From Actinokineospora iranica (GTDB taxonomy: Bacteria > Actinomycetota > Actinomycetes > Mycobacteriales > Pseudonocardiaceae), in contig NZ_FMZZ01000019.1 of assembly GCF_900101685.1 (NCBI RefSeq), forward strand, positions 38,525 through 102,524: a stretch of DNA of 64,000 nucleotides, given 5' to 3'. The notes under the pieces are model-generated. The model was given only the letters and a program-made list of their open reading frames with translations. It searched no databases and was not told the origin of the DNA. How positions within the stretch are numbered: position 1 is the stretch's first letter; every line of letters begins with the position of its first letter. This document shows, one piece after another, positions 54,552-63,616 of the stretch. Both the position numbers and the translations under genes were made by a program.

Positions 54552-55562
54552 ATGGCCCTGACCCGACGCGCCCTGCTGCGAACCGGCGTCACCGTCGGCT
54601 TGGCCGGTGCGAGCCTGCCCGCGCTGACCGGCCCCGCGCACGCGAGCCCAGCCGTCCCGGTGATCGCCACCTGCGTCGACTGGGGAGCCCGCCCGGCCGC
54701 GGCGCCCGTCGAAATGCTCGACCGCAAGCCCACCTACATCGTCGTGCACCACACCGCCACCGAGAACAGCGACGACTTCTCGCTGGAGCACGCCTACGCC
54801 CTCGCGCGGCACATCCAGAACCTGCACATGGACACGCGCGGCTGGATCGACAGCGGTCAACAGCTGACCAACAGCCGCGGCGGCCACCTCGCCGAGGGCC
54901 GCCACCGCAGCCTCGAAGCGCTGGGCCACGGCACGAAGCACGTGCTGGGCGCCCACGTCGCCAACCACAACAGCGCGGCCATCGGCATCGAGAACGAGGG
55001 CACCTACACCGACCTCGACGTGCCCGCGCCGCTGTGGGACTCGCTGGTCGGCTTGGTCGCCTACATCGCGCGGCAGTACGGCATCGCGCCCGCCGAGATC
55101 CGCGGCCACCGGGACTTCAACACCACCGAGTGTCCTGGCAACATCCTCTATGCACGCCTACCGGAATTACGGCAAGCCGTGGCCGACCAACTCGGCCAAA
55201 CCGTCGCCCCGCGCGAAACCTGGCCGCTGCTGCGGCCCGGCGACACCGGTCCCCGTGTCCTCGCCGCCCAATACCTCTTACGCGACCGCGGTAAGACGGT
55301 CACTCCCGACGGAGTCTTCGGCGAAGAGACCGCCGCGGCGATGCGCGAGCTGAGCGTCCAAGCCGGACTTCCCCACGACCCGTGCTACGCCAGCCGTCAA
55401 GCCGACGAGCGCCACCTCATCGGCGCGGGCGCCTGGCCAGCCCTCATTCGCCCGGTCGACCTCGCCGACGGCAGCGAGGCCGCCAAAGCCGCCCGCGCGC
55501 TGACCGCCGGACGCGCGGGCCGGGTCGAAGCCCGCGACTGGCCTGGCCTGCTCGCGCGGTAA
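54552..55562 (+). CDS. Tat-exported N-acetylmuramoyl-L-alanine amidase (PGRP/amidase_2)
   Basis: 336 residues from the ATG at 54552 behind GAGGGAGG. Twin-arginine signal (TRRALLRTGVTVGLAG) ending near ASP. The amidase domain has zinc ligands in VVHHTAT, GHRDFNTTECPG (His and Cys), and NHNSAAIGIENEG. A C-terminal peptidoglycan-binding-like repeat (LRPGDTGPRVLAAQYLLRDRG) follows. It should cleave the amide bond between MurNAc and L-Ala in the wall. Confidence 0.93.
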   Translation: MALTRRALLRTGVTVGLAGASLPALTGPAHASPAVPVIATCVDWGARPAAAPVEMLDRKPTYIVVHHTATENSDDFSLEHAYALARHIQNLHMDTRGWIDSGQQLTNSRGGHLAEGRHRSLEALGHGTKHVLGAHVANHNSAAIGIENEGTYTDLDVPAPLWDSLVGLVAYIARQYGIAPAEIRGHRDFNTTECPGNILYARLPELRQAVADQLGQTVAPRETWPLLRPGDTGPRVLAAQYLLRDRGKTVTPDGVFGEETAAAMRELSVQAGLPHDPCYASRQADERHLIGAGAWPALIRPVDLADGSEAAKAARALTAGRAGRVEARDWPGLLAR

Positions 55563-55652
55563 GCGGAAACCAGTCACTCGATGGAATGGTCTTCGCCCGC
55601 CACGCCCGAATGGCGCTGCGGGCGGCGGGGTGAGCTGTCAACATGCCCAGTC

Positions 55653-55865
55653 ATGGTCGAACCCCATAACCCATTCCGCGCCCTCTACCCGGGTGCCGAC
55701 ACGATGATCGGAGACCCGACGAGCGCGGGCCGATGGACGCCCAGCCCGGCGGGTCTGCCGCCGGCTCCGGTCTGGAGCAAGGCCGTGCACGTCCCCTCCG
55801 AGGTCGCCATCCGCGCCACCTCGGGCCTCGTCCCGGCCTTCCGGACCGCCGCGCGCAACGGCTGA
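55653..55865 (+). CDS. Small hypothetical protein
   Basis: 70 residues, ATG at 55653, followed immediately by a strong terminator, which supports it as a real transcript end. Pro/Ala-rich with ALYPGADTMIGDPTSAGRWTP; no known domain. The in-frame extension upstream to 55581 is Trp/Cys-rich and less likely. Confidence 0.5.
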   Translation: MVEPHNPFRALYPGADTMIGDPTSAGRWTPSPAGLPPAPVWSKAVHVPSEVAIRATSGLVPAFRTAARNG

Positions 55866-55868
55866 CGA

Positions 55869-55905
55869 CGAAGGCCGCTTCCGGGACTCCCGGAAGCGGC
55901 CTTCG
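55869..55905. terminator. Terminator at convergent junction
   Basis: Perfect 17-bp stem (55869-55885 with 55889-55905), loop ACT, between the small ORF and the ABC permease. Confidence 0.88.
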
Positions 55906-55916
55906 CGGTCTCGACC

Positions 55917-56717
55917 TCAGCCGACTCGGCGGCGGTAAGCGCGCAACGCCAGCGGGAAGAACACCGCGGCGATCGCGATGGCCCACAAGAAGGCCCAGGC
56001 GGCGTCGCCGACCCACTCTCCGCCCAGGAGCAGACCACGGCCCGCGTTGGTCAGATGGGTGACCGGGTTGACCTCCACCCAGCCGCGCAGCCAGCCCGGC
56101 ATGGTGGCCGCGTCCACGAAGACGTTGCTGCCGAAGGTGAGCGGGAAGATGAACGCCACCAGCGTGCCCGGCACCGCCTGCGGGCTCTTGACCAGCATCC
56201 CGACGAACACCGACACCCAGCACAGGCAGAGCCCGAACAGGATCATCAGCACGACCGCGATGAGGAACCGGCCGGGATCGGTCTGCACCCGGAAGCCGAG
56301 GATCATCGCGAAGCCGATGAGGACGGCAAGGGTGACGACGAACCGCACGACGTCGCCGAGCACCGCGCCGATCAGCGGCGCCGAGCGGGCGATCGGCATA
56401 CTGCGGAACCGGTCGAACACGCCCTTGGTGATGTCGGTGTTCAGCGCCATGCCGGTGCCCAGGCTCGCGAACGCGATGTTCTGCACCATCAGGCCGGGCA
56501 GCAGCAGTTGCAGGTACTCGCCGGGGCTGCCCGCGAGCGCGCCGCCGAACAGGTACACGAACAGCAGCAGGAAGATGATCGGCTGCAGCGTCACGTCCAG
56601 CAGCGACTCGGGGTTCTTGCGGATCTTGGTGACACTGCGGCCCGCCAGCGCGAGCCCGTGCCGGACGGTCGCCGCCGGTCCGATGTGGCGGGCGGGTCCG
56701 ATGTGGAGGGTCGTCAC
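55917..56717 (-). CDS. ABC-2 type drug exporter permease (DrrB-like)
   Basis: 266 residues from the GTG at 56717 overlapping the ATPase stop (GTGA). Six membrane spans; TKIRKNPESLLDVTLQPIIFLLLF is the DrrB-family N-terminus and GVFDRFRSMPIARSAPLIG the conserved cytoplasmic loop. With the upstream ATPase it forms a two-gene exporter of drugs or lipids. Confidence 0.92.
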   Translation of the reverse strand: MTTLHIGPARHIGPAATVRHGLALAGRSVTKIRKNPESLLDVTLQPIIFLLLFVYLFGGALAGSPGEYLQLLLPGLMVQNIAFASLGTGMALNTDITKGVFDRFRSMPIARSAPLIGAVLGDVVRFVVTLAVLIGFAMILGFRVQTDPGRFLIAVVLMILFGLCLCWVSVFVGMLVKSPQAVPGTLVAFIFPLTFGSNVFVDAATMPGWLRGWVEVNPVTHLTNAGRGLLLGGEWVGDAAWAFLWAIAIAAVFFPLALRAYRRRVG

Positions 56718-57670
56718 GCCGCGCTCCCCTCGGTCGCCGGGACGCGGCCGGTCAGCGTCAGGAACACCTCGTCGAGGCTGGGCAGGCGCAGGGCGAGTTC
56801 GTCGGCGGTGATGCCCGCCTCGTCCAGCCTGCGGACCAGCGCGGACAGCAGCATCGGGTTGTCCACCGGGCTGGAGAGCACGCCGGTCTCCTTGTCGACC
56901 AGCGGGTCTACCCCGGTGAGCTGGCGCAGGATCGCGGCGACCGCGTTGCCGTCCGCGGCGAGCGTGGGGCGGACCTGCAGGCTCTGGCCGCCGGTGCGGC
57001 GCTTGAGCTCGTTGGGCGTGCCCGCGGCGATGACCTTGCCGTGGTCGATCACCGTGATCAGGTCGGCCAGCTGGTCGGCCTCCTCCAGGTACTGCGTGGT
57101 CAGCAGGACGGTCACGCCGTCGTCCACCAGCCCGCGGACAGTGGCCCACACCTCGTTGCGGCTGTGCGGGTCGAGGCCGGTCGTCGGCTCGTCCAGGTAC
57201 AGCACCTCCGGGCGGCCCACCAGGCTCGCCGCCAGGTCCACCCGCCTGCGCATACCGCCGGAGTAGGTCTTCACCCCGCGGGACGCGGCGTCGGTCAGCT
57301 CGAAGTTCGCCAGCAACTCGGCCGCCCGCGCCTTCGCCGCCGCCTTCGACAGGCCCAGCAGCTTCCCGATGAGCACCAGGTTCTCCGTGCCGGACAGGTC
57401 CTCGTCCACCGACGCGTACTGCCCGGTCAACCCGATCAGCCCGCGCACCGCGGTCGCCTCCCGCGCCACGTCGTACCCGCCGACCCGGGCCCACCCCTCG
57501 TCGGCCCGCAGCAGCGTCGCCAGAATCCGCACGGCGGTCGTCTTCCCCGCCCCGTTCGGCCCGAGCACACCGAGGATCTTCCCCGCGGGCACGGCCAGGT
57601 CGACACCGTCGAGCGCACGGGTGTCGCCGAACCGTTTCACCAGCCCCTCGGCCTCGATCGCGTAAGTCAT
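56714..57670 (-). CDS. ABC exporter ATPase (DrrA-like)
   Basis: 318 residues from the ATG at 57670 behind AGAGGGGG. Walker A VLGPNGAGKTTAVRIL, signature YSGGMRRRVDLAASL, Walker B VLYLDEPTTGLD, and the DrrA-type C-terminal LPSLDEVFLTLTGR. An upstream in-frame start at 57751 is in the promoter region, where GCTGTCAG, GCTGTTAG and TGACAGC repeats may bind a regulator. Confidence 0.92.
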   Translation of the reverse strand: MTYAIEAEGLVKRFGDTRALDGVDLAVPAGKILGVLGPNGAGKTTAVRILATLLRADEGWARVGGYDVAREATAVRGLIGLTGQYASVDEDLSGTENLVLIGKLLGLSKAAAKARAAELLANFELTDAASRGVKTYSGGMRRRVDLAASLVGRPEVLYLDEPTTGLDPHSRNEVWATVRGLVDDGVTVLLTTQYLEEADQLADLITVIDHGKVIAAGTPNELKRRTGGQSLQVRPTLAADGNAVAAILRQLTGVDPLVDKETGVLSSPVDNPMLLSALVRRLDEAGITADELALRLPSLDEVFLTLTGRVPATEGSAA

Positions 57671-57829
57671 TCCGTGAGTCCCCCTCTGTCTCTTATGCGA
57701 TCCAGAGTGCACGGCAGCGCTGTCAGCCCTCGCACACGACGCTGTTAGCACTGTCGCCGCGTGACAGCGGTCAACCGCCGCTGGTCAGGCATCCTGGTCA
57801 CATGGCACAACGGCGAGCTGAGGAGCGGT

Positions 57830-58846
57830 GTGCGTAGACAGCCCACCGCGATCGAAGACCTGGACCCTGAACCGCCCCGGCGGCGGCGCAGGCGCGGAGT
57901 CACGGCTTTCCTGGTCCTGTTAGTCCTACCGCTACTCGCCATCTGCGTGCTGCGGCTCGGTCGGATCGACGGCAACCGGTTTACCGTCGCGGCGTTAGCC
58001 CTGACCCCCTATTTCGCGGGGTACGGCCTGCTCGTGACCCTCTTGGCGCTGGCCCTGCGCCGCGCCCTGATCACCCTGGTCGCGCTGGTGCTCACCGCGT
58101 CCCTGGCGATCCTGGTGATCCCCCGCCTGCTGTCCGACGGCGACCTGATCCCCGAGGGCCAACACGTCCGCGTGTTCTCGGCCAACCTGCTCCTCGGCAG
58201 AGCAGACCCGGCCACCGTCGTGCGGCTCATCCGCGACACCCAAGCCGACATCGTCACCCTGCAGGAACTGACCCCGCAGGCCATGGCCGCCCTGGACAAA
58301 GCAGGCCTCGCCGACCTCTTGCCCTACCGCGTCCTACGCACCCGCACGGGCGGCGAAGGCAGCGGCATCCTGGCCCGCGTCCCACTGCGCCAGATAGTGC
58401 TGGTCCAGAACCGCATGTCCTTCGAGCAACCCGCTGCCGTAGTGGACCTATCGGGACCGGTCGACATCGAAATCCTGTCGGTGCACACAATCCCGCCCGT
58501 CCCCAACGCCACCGTGAGACACCGCTGGAACCAGGAACTGGCCGCCATGCCACCCCCCGACGCCCGCGCCCGCCCCCGAATCCTCTCCGGCGACTTCAAC
58601 GCCACCCTCGACCACCGCGCCCTGAACGACCTCCTGGACCGCGGCTACCACGACGCGGCGGAACTAGCGGGCGAAGGACTACGCCCCACCTGGTCCCAAC
58701 CCCCTTTCGGCCCCCCGGTGACCATTGACCACATCCTGGTAGACCGCCGAGTCGGCGTGACCAAAGTCGCCGTCTACGACCTCCCCGGCAGCGACCACAA
58801 CGCCGTCTTCGCCGAACTGGCACTCCCTCCAGGCCCGCGAAACTAG
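57830..58846 (+). CDS. Endonuclease/exonuclease/phosphatase family membrane protein
   Basis: 338 residues from a GTG at 57830 behind AGGAG. Three N-terminal membrane helices (about 25-110) followed by an EEP hydrolase domain: VRVFSANLLLGRAD, VTLQELTP, ILSGDFNATLDH and DHILVD...GSDHNAVFAEL contain the expected Asn, Glu, Asp/Asn and Asp-His residues. The EEP domain is likely extracytoplasmic. Substrate may be phospholipid or nucleic acid. Confidence 0.88.
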   Translation: MRRQPTAIEDLDPEPPRRRRRRGVTAFLVLLVLPLLAICVLRLGRIDGNRFTVAALALTPYFAGYGLLVTLLALALRRALITLVALVLTASLAILVIPRLLSDGDLIPEGQHVRVFSANLLLGRADPATVVRLIRDTQADIVTLQELTPQAMAALDKAGLADLLPYRVLRTRTGGEGSGILARVPLRQIVLVQNRMSFEQPAAVVDLSGPVDIEILSVHTIPPVPNATVRHRWNQELAAMPPPDARARPRILSGDFNATLDHRALNDLLDRGYHDAAELAGEGLRPTWSQPPFGPPVTIDHILVDRRVGVTKVAVYDLPGSDHNAVFAELALPPGPRN

Positions 58847-58906
58847 CCCGCCCAACAGGCACACCCGCCCTGAACCCGCCAACTGTCCCCGATCTTCCGG
58901 ACCACT

Positions 58907-59194
58907 CATGATCGCGAGTTATCCACAGGCGCGCTCGTCCCCTTCCCCGCGCTGACCTGCGGCGATAGACTGGAGCGGGGTCAGCCCCCAGGGTGGGTGG
59001 GGCTTTGTTGTGGGGCTGTCGGGGCTTCGAATGAAGGTTTTCCGAGGACATGGCGCGGCCTGCCACGCACGCCTTGCGCGTCCGTCCTCCTGCCAGGCAG
59101 CACTAGCCCTGCCAGGTGCTCGATGGGCTGGAACAGCGAACCCGCCCACCTGCCAACCGCACCCAAAGCCGCCAGATGCTCCACCCCATCGAGC
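58907..59194. repeat. Dispersed repeat, copy B
   Basis: Shares its first 112 bp (58907-59018) with copy A, including a DnaA box at 58919-58927, then CGAATGAAGGT, a longer divergent middle with CTGCCAGGCAG and CCTGCCAGGTGCTCGATGGG (59111-59127), and the closing CTCCACCCCATCGAGC at 59179-59194. Fills the 375-base convergent junction between the EEP gene and the sirtuin gene; no gene is visible there. Confidence 0.85.
58919..58927 (+). other. Perfect DnaA box in repeat copy B
   Basis: TTATCCACA, in the same position of the repeat as in copy A. Confidence 0.6.
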
Positions 59195-59221
59195 AACCCC
59201 CACAGCCAGCCCCCACGACCG

Positions 59222-60019
59222 TCACAGCCGCGACTGAATCCCGGTCAGCGCCTCAACAGCGCCCATCGCGAGCGAGACACCCCGGCCATGCCGGATCGAT
59301 GGCTCCCGCGGATTGATCCGGATCAAGTTCCCCGTAGCAGCACTAGCCAGCTCAGCGTGCCGACGAACAGTCGGCACCGCGTTCCCCGCCCCGATTTCCA
59401 CCACCACCAGATTCCGCCCATGCTGAGCCCGGCGCCACGCCATCAGCGCGTCAAGACCCGTCTGGCTGCGATCAGGAACCCAGTGCGCATCGCCGAACAT
59501 GAGAATGTTCGGCCGCGCCAAGCTGCCGCAGTCCGGGCACTCCGGCAGCGGCCCGACAGCACGCAAAGTCTCCGGGTCGACCTCGACATCGGCCCCAGCG
59601 GGCCACACCTCGTACCGGCACGGAAGGGTGCACTGGAGGTGGTGAATAGAACCGTGCACCTCGGCGACGTCAGCGAAGCCCGCCTTTTGAAACTGTCCGT
59701 CCACGTTCGACGTGAACACCCGCGCGTCCCATTCGCGCAGGATCTCGAATCCCGAATGCGGCACTGTCGCGCGGTACAGGGCCAGCCGGTGCCCGTAGAA
59801 GCCCCACGCCAGTTCGGGGTCTTGGGCGAAGTGCACCGGGTCGGCCAGTTCCTCGAACCGCAGGCCCAGCCGCGCGTACGGCGGGTACGCGCGCCAGAAG
59901 CCCTCGCTGCCGCGGAAGTCGGGGAGGCCGGAGTCCACGCCCATGCCCGCGCCCGCGCAGACCAGCACGGTGTCGGCGGCGGCCACCATGGCCGCCGCCC
60001 GGTCGAGCGCGTCGGTCAC
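59222..60019 (-). CDS. Sir2-family NAD-dependent protein deacylase
   Basis: 265 residues from the GTG at 60019, overlapping the MhuD-like stop (GTGA). NAD-binding LVCAGAGMGVDSGLPDFRG, TSNVDGQFQKAG, catalytic His in VAEVHGSIHHL, and zinc cysteines CTLPC and CPDCG are present. The GAG-M-G-V-D-S loop differs from the common GAGISAESG, placing it in a divergent sirtuin branch. It may remove acyl groups or ADP-ribose; substrate unknown. Confidence 0.88.
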   Translation of the reverse strand: MTDALDRAAAMVAAADTVLVCAGAGMGVDSGLPDFRGSEGFWRAYPPYARLGLRFEELADPVHFAQDPELAWGFYGHRLALYRATVPHSGFEILREWDARVFTSNVDGQFQKAGFADVAEVHGSIHHLQCTLPCRYEVWPAGADVEVDPETLRAVGPLPECPDCGSLARPNILMFGDAHWVPDRSQTGLDALMAWRRAQHGRNLVVVEIGAGNAVPTVRRHAELASAATGNLIRINPREPSIRHGRGVSLAMGAVEALTGIQSRL

Positions 60020-60330
60020 TCGGCGGTGCGGGGGCCCGCGGTGTGCACGACCTCGAATTCCAGCAGGCTGGAGCCGGTGCCGACCGGCTTGGCGCGCTCG
60101 CCGGAGTGGGCTTCCTTGGCTGAGCCGCTCATCCACGCCCGGAAGTGCTCTTCGGTCTCCCAGCGGGTGTAGACGAAGTAGCGGGTTTCGCCCGAGGTGG
60201 GGCGCAGCAGCTCGAACCCGAGGAATCCGGGCTCGCCTTCGACGGCGCCCAGGCGCGCGGCGAAGCGCTTCTCCAACTCGGGTCCGGCGCCATCGGGCAC
60301 CTCGATCGCATTGATCTTCACGACTGCCAT
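60016..60330 (-). CDS. mhuD: MhuD-type heme-degrading monooxygenase
   Basis: 104 residues (start ATG 60330). The sequence KINAIEVPDGAGPELEKRF ... GFLGFELLRPTSGETRYFV matches M. tuberculosis MhuD closely from memory. Asn7, Trp66 and His75, the heme-binding and catalytic residues of MhuD, fall at exactly these positions. It would open heme to mycobilin-like products and free iron without releasing CO. It is translationally coupled to the sirtuin gene. Confidence 0.88.
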   Translation of the reverse strand: MAVVKINAIEVPDGAGPELEKRFAARLGAVEGEPGFLGFELLRPTSGETRYFVYTRWETEEHFRAWMSGSAKEAHSGERAKPVGTGSSLLEFEVVHTAGPRTAE

Positions 60331-60339
60331 GCCGCCAGC

Positions 60340-61788
60340 CTACTGGCGCAGCGGCCCCGGGTAGAGGAACTCGTCGGCGGGTTTGGCCGCTTGGTGGAAC
60401 CAGGCGTCGAAGAAGCGGGTGAGGTCTTGGCCCGCGACTTGCGTGGCCATGGTCTCGAACTCCGCCCAGGACGCGTTGCCGTCCTTGTGGGTCGAGGTCC
60501 ACTTCTTGATGAGCTCGTCGAACTTGGGGTCGCCGATCTGCCTGCGCAGGGCGTGGACGGCGAGCTGGCCCTTGTCGTAGACGGCGGTGAACTCGTTGCC
60601 CGCGCCCATGTCGACCAGTTTGCGGTTCCAGTAGCGGGGGCGTTCGGCGTTGCGGGCCACCTGGGTGCGGTAGCGCTGGTCGAGGTTTTCGCCTTCCTTG
60701 GCTTCGGCCCACATCCACTGCGAGTAGGACGCGAAGCACTCGTTGAGGCAGATGTCGGACCAGTTCTTGACCGACACGCTGTCGCCGAACCACTGGTGGG
60801 CCTGCTCGTGGACGACGACTTCCAGCTCCGCCCACTTGGCGTAGATGGGCCGCCCCTGGGTTTCCAGGGAGAACGGCATGTTCTCGTTGAGGAAGATCCC
60901 GCCCGCAGCGCTCTGCGGGTACGGGCCGAACTTCTCGGTGAGGAACGCCAGCACCTCCGGCATCCGGGCCTGGATGGGTTTCTTGTCCTCGGCGCCGGGG
61001 GCGTAGGCGTTGACCACGGGGGTGCCGTCCGGCAGCGTCGACCGCTCGATGGTCCACTTGTCGATGCCGACGGTGGTCAGGTAAGGCGCGATCCGGTTCG
61101 GCTCTACCCAGGTGTGGGTAGTCCAGCCCGCGTCGGACACCGGCGGCTCTTCCCGTCCGTTGGAGATCACACTCCACCCTTCGGGAACCCGCGCTGACAG
61201 GCGGAAGGTCGCCTTGTCCAGCGGGTGGTCGTTCACCGGGAACCAACTGCTCGCCGAGAACGGCTCCCCGGCCGCGAACGCGCCGCCGGATTTGGCGATC
61301 TGCCAGCCGCCCGCGCCCAGCGGCGTGTCCTTGCCCACCTCCGGCAGGCCCGCGTATTTGACCCTGGCCTGGAACGACGCGGCCTTGGCCAGCGGCGCGG
61401 CCGGGGTGACGACCAGTTCGTGCTCACCGGCGCGGGCGAAGGCCGCCGCCGCGCCGTCGACCTCGACCGAGGCGACCTCGAAGCCGGTGAGGTCCAGGTT
61501 GAACCGGGTCAGCGCGTCCGCGGCGGTCGCGGTGACCGTGGTGTCGCCTTCCAGTCGCTTGGTAGACGGGTCGTAGCTGATGCTCACCGCGTAAGAGGTG
61601 ACGTCGTAGCCGCCGTTACCGTCGTCCGGGTAGTACGGGTCGCCGATGCCCTCGGCACCGACACCGCCGGTCACCTGCGGGCCCGGCTCCGGCCGCGGGG
61701 GCGTCGTCGGCGCGGGTTCCTCGGCGACGTTCGTGCAGCCCGTGAACGCGGTCGCGGCCAGCAGGACGCAGACGAGGCGAGGGGACAT
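60340..61788 (-). CDS. M1-family metallopeptidase lipoprotein
   Basis: 482 residues, short for M1 (lacks the large C-terminal ERAP-like domain). Lipoprotein signal with lipobox TGC (FTGC), then the saddle domain, exopeptidase motif NENMPFS (GAMEN-like), zinc motif VVHEQAHQWFGD-x13-NECFASY (HExxH-x18-E). Anchored outside the membrane; trims N-termini of peptides. Confidence 0.92.
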   Translation of the reverse strand: MSPRLVCVLLAATAFTGCTNVAEEPAPTTPPRPEPGPQVTGGVGAEGIGDPYYPDDGNGGYDVTSYAVSISYDPSTKRLEGDTTVTATAADALTRFNLDLTGFEVASVEVDGAAAAFARAGEHELVVTPAAPLAKAASFQARVKYAGLPEVGKDTPLGAGGWQIAKSGGAFAAGEPFSASSWFPVNDHPLDKATFRLSARVPEGWSVISNGREEPPVSDAGWTTHTWVEPNRIAPYLTTVGIDKWTIERSTLPDGTPVVNAYAPGAEDKKPIQARMPEVLAFLTEKFGPYPQSAAGGIFLNENMPFSLETQGRPIYAKWAELEVVVHEQAHQWFGDSVSVKNWSDICLNECFASYSQWMWAEAKEGENLDQRYRTQVARNAERPRYWNRKLVDMGAGNEFTAVYDKGQLAVHALRRQIGDPKFDELIKKWTSTHKDGNASWAEFETMATQVAGQDLTRFFDAWFHQAAKPADEFLYPGPLRQ

Positions 61789-61868
61789 CGAGCAACTCCA
61801 AGCTGGTCGGGGCCTCCATCATGACCCGTGCCCTGTGTAGCCGGAGTTGCCTCGGGCACACTCGGGCC

Positions 61869-62633
61869 ATGAGCAGGCCGCACGTGGTCGAGTTCGGCGG
61901 CGACGGGCCGCCGATCCTGGTGTTGCACGCCCTGATGGGCCGGGCCAGCACGTGGTGGCCGGTCGCCCGGTGGCTCACCGCGTACGGCCGGGTCGTGGGG
62001 CTCGACGCGCGTGCCCACGGCCGCAACCCGCACCGGGGCGGGCAGTGGCGCACCCCGGACTTCGTGGGCGACGCCGCCGAGCTGGTCGCCGGGTTCGGGG
62101 AGCCCGCCGTGGTCGTCGGGCACTCGATGGGCGCGCTGCACGGCATCGTCCTCGCCGCAGAGCACCCCGACTTGGTGCGCGGCTTGGTCGTCGAGGACGT
62201 GGGCGTCGACCTGCGCGGGCGCACCGTGGACGGCTGGCGGGAGCTGTTCGAGGCGTGGCCGGTGCCGTTCCCGTCGCTGGCGCACGTGCGCGAGTTCTTC
62301 GGGCCCGCGGGCGCCTACTTCGCCGAGTGCGTCGAGGAGCGCGCCGACGGCTATCACCTGATCGCCGACGTGGACGAGTTGTTAGAGATCGCCGCCGAGT
62401 GGGGCAGGCGGGACTACTGGGAGTTCGTGGAGCGCGTGCGGTGCCCGGTGCTGGCGATCGAAGCCGAGCACACGGTGATGCCGCCCGGCCAGCAGGCGGA
62501 GATCCCCGCCCGCGCGCCCGGCGGCGGGAAGCACCTGATCGTGCCGGGCAGCGGCCACCTGGTGCACGACTCCGCGCCGGACGTTTACCGGGGCGCGGTA
62601 GAGGCTTTCCTGTCCGACGTGCTCGGCCGGTGA
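61869..62633 (+). CDS. Alpha/beta hydrolase
   Basis: 254 residues from the ATG at 61869. Nucleophile elbow VVVGHSMGALHG (Ser), HALMGRASTWW oxyanion region, and catalytic His in GSGHLVHD. An alternative upstream start at 61821 lacks support. Esterase or lipase of unknown substrate. Its stop abuts the convergent RNA ligase-like gene. Confidence 0.9.
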   Translation: MSRPHVVEFGGDGPPILVLHALMGRASTWWPVARWLTAYGRVVGLDARAHGRNPHRGGQWRTPDFVGDAAELVAGFGEPAVVVGHSMGALHGIVLAAEHPDLVRGLVVEDVGVDLRGRTVDGWRELFEAWPVPFPSLAHVREFFGPAGAYFAECVEERADGYHLIADVDELLEIAAEWGRRDYWEFVERVRCPVLAIEAEHTVMPPGQQAEIPARAPGGGKHLIVPGSGHLVHDSAPDVYRGAVEAFLSDVLGR

Positions 62634-63146
62634 CTACCGCTCGACCAGCACGTCCACTTCGTCGGTAAGCGTGTCCAGGACCGCGACCCGACGCACCCTG
62701 GCCTGAATCGGCTCGACCGGGAAGACCGTGCCGAACCCGGTGACCAGTTCCGCGTCGCTAACGCCGTGCAGGAGAGCGCAGTGCGGCATCCAAGACCCGG
62801 GCAGGTAGTAGGCGTTCGGATTGCGGACCTTGCCCGCGAGCACGTCATGCACCGCCGAGTGCACGGCCAAGAGCTCGCCGTCGGTCACCGCGGCCAGCAT
62901 GAGCACGTTCGCACTGGTGGAGAACGTCGACAACGCGGAAAGCCACATGCTCGGCATGGACAACAGCCCGAGGTCGGCCTTGAGCGCCGCCCGAGTCTTG
63001 CGGGGAATGTCCGACGCCATCGCGAACGTCAGATGCGGCGGAAACCTCCGCGCCGACGGCAGCCCGGCCGCGTCGAGCTTGCCCCACAGCGCCCGCACCG
63101 CCGCGTCGGCCCGGTCATCGAAGGTCACCACCACGGCCTGTGCCAT
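62634..63146 (-). CDS. 2'-5' RNA ligase / 2H phosphoesterase family protein
   Basis: 170 residues. The two HxT/S-type motifs of the 2H family are seen as PPHLTFAM (HLT) and WMPHCALL (HCA; the second Thr is replaced). Such proteins open 2',3'-cyclic phosphates or ligate RNA. The second motif change may lower activity. Confidence 0.78.
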   Translation of the reverse strand: MAQAVVVTFDDRADAAVRALWGKLDAAGLPSARRFPPHLTFAMASDIPRKTRAALKADLGLLSMPSMWLSALSTFSTSANVLMLAAVTDGELLAVHSAVHDVLAGKVRNPNAYYLPGSWMPHCALLHGVSDAELVTGFGTVFPVEPIQARVRRVAVLDTLTDEVDVLVER

Positions 63147-63184
63147 GCCGGTAAGCCTGCCGGCTAGCCGCTTCGGGCCCCCGC

Positions 63185-63487
63185 TCAGCCGCTGGCTGAC
63201 TCGCCCGACGCGTCGGGGTCGAAGTTCCTGATGGACTCCAGCCGCACCCCGACCCGCTCCATCTCGCCGTCCACCAACGCCCGCACCCCGTCGGCGACGT
63301 GCGTCAGCTTCACCAACATGTCGAGGTAGTGCTCCCGAGCCTTCTCGGTCGGCTGCCGGTCAATCTCCCGCGCGGCGAGCACCACAGACGCGTCCAGGTT
63401 GTCAGCCCTGTCCCGCAACTGCCCCAGGCTGGCCCGCCACCGCCCAGCCGCGTCCGCCTGCTCATGCCGCCACTCCGGCGACCCCAT
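63185..63487 (-). CDS. Helical hypothetical protein
   Basis: 100 residues from the ATG at 63487 (a GTG at 63496 is also possible) behind a G-rich site. Predicted all-helical: WRHEQADAAGRWRASLGQLRDRADNLDASVVLAAREIDRQ..., with a polar tail. Length and helix content fit small T7SS-associated or WXG100-like proteins; no motif proves this. Divergent from the ESX-like gene. Confidence 0.55.
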   Translation of the reverse strand: MGSPEWRHEQADAAGRWRASLGQLRDRADNLDASVVLAAREIDRQPTEKAREHYLDMLVKLTHVADGVRALVDGEMERVGVRLESIRNFDPDASGESASG

Positions 63488-63616
63488 CGCACTCACCCCC
63501 CGAGCGTATGCCCTGCGCCACCTCGCCGCGGCCAATCCCCGAAACCTCCCACCGCCCTATCACCCCCTCACTACCATCGGATTCCACACCAACGGATTCC
63601 ATCAGGGGGCACGACT

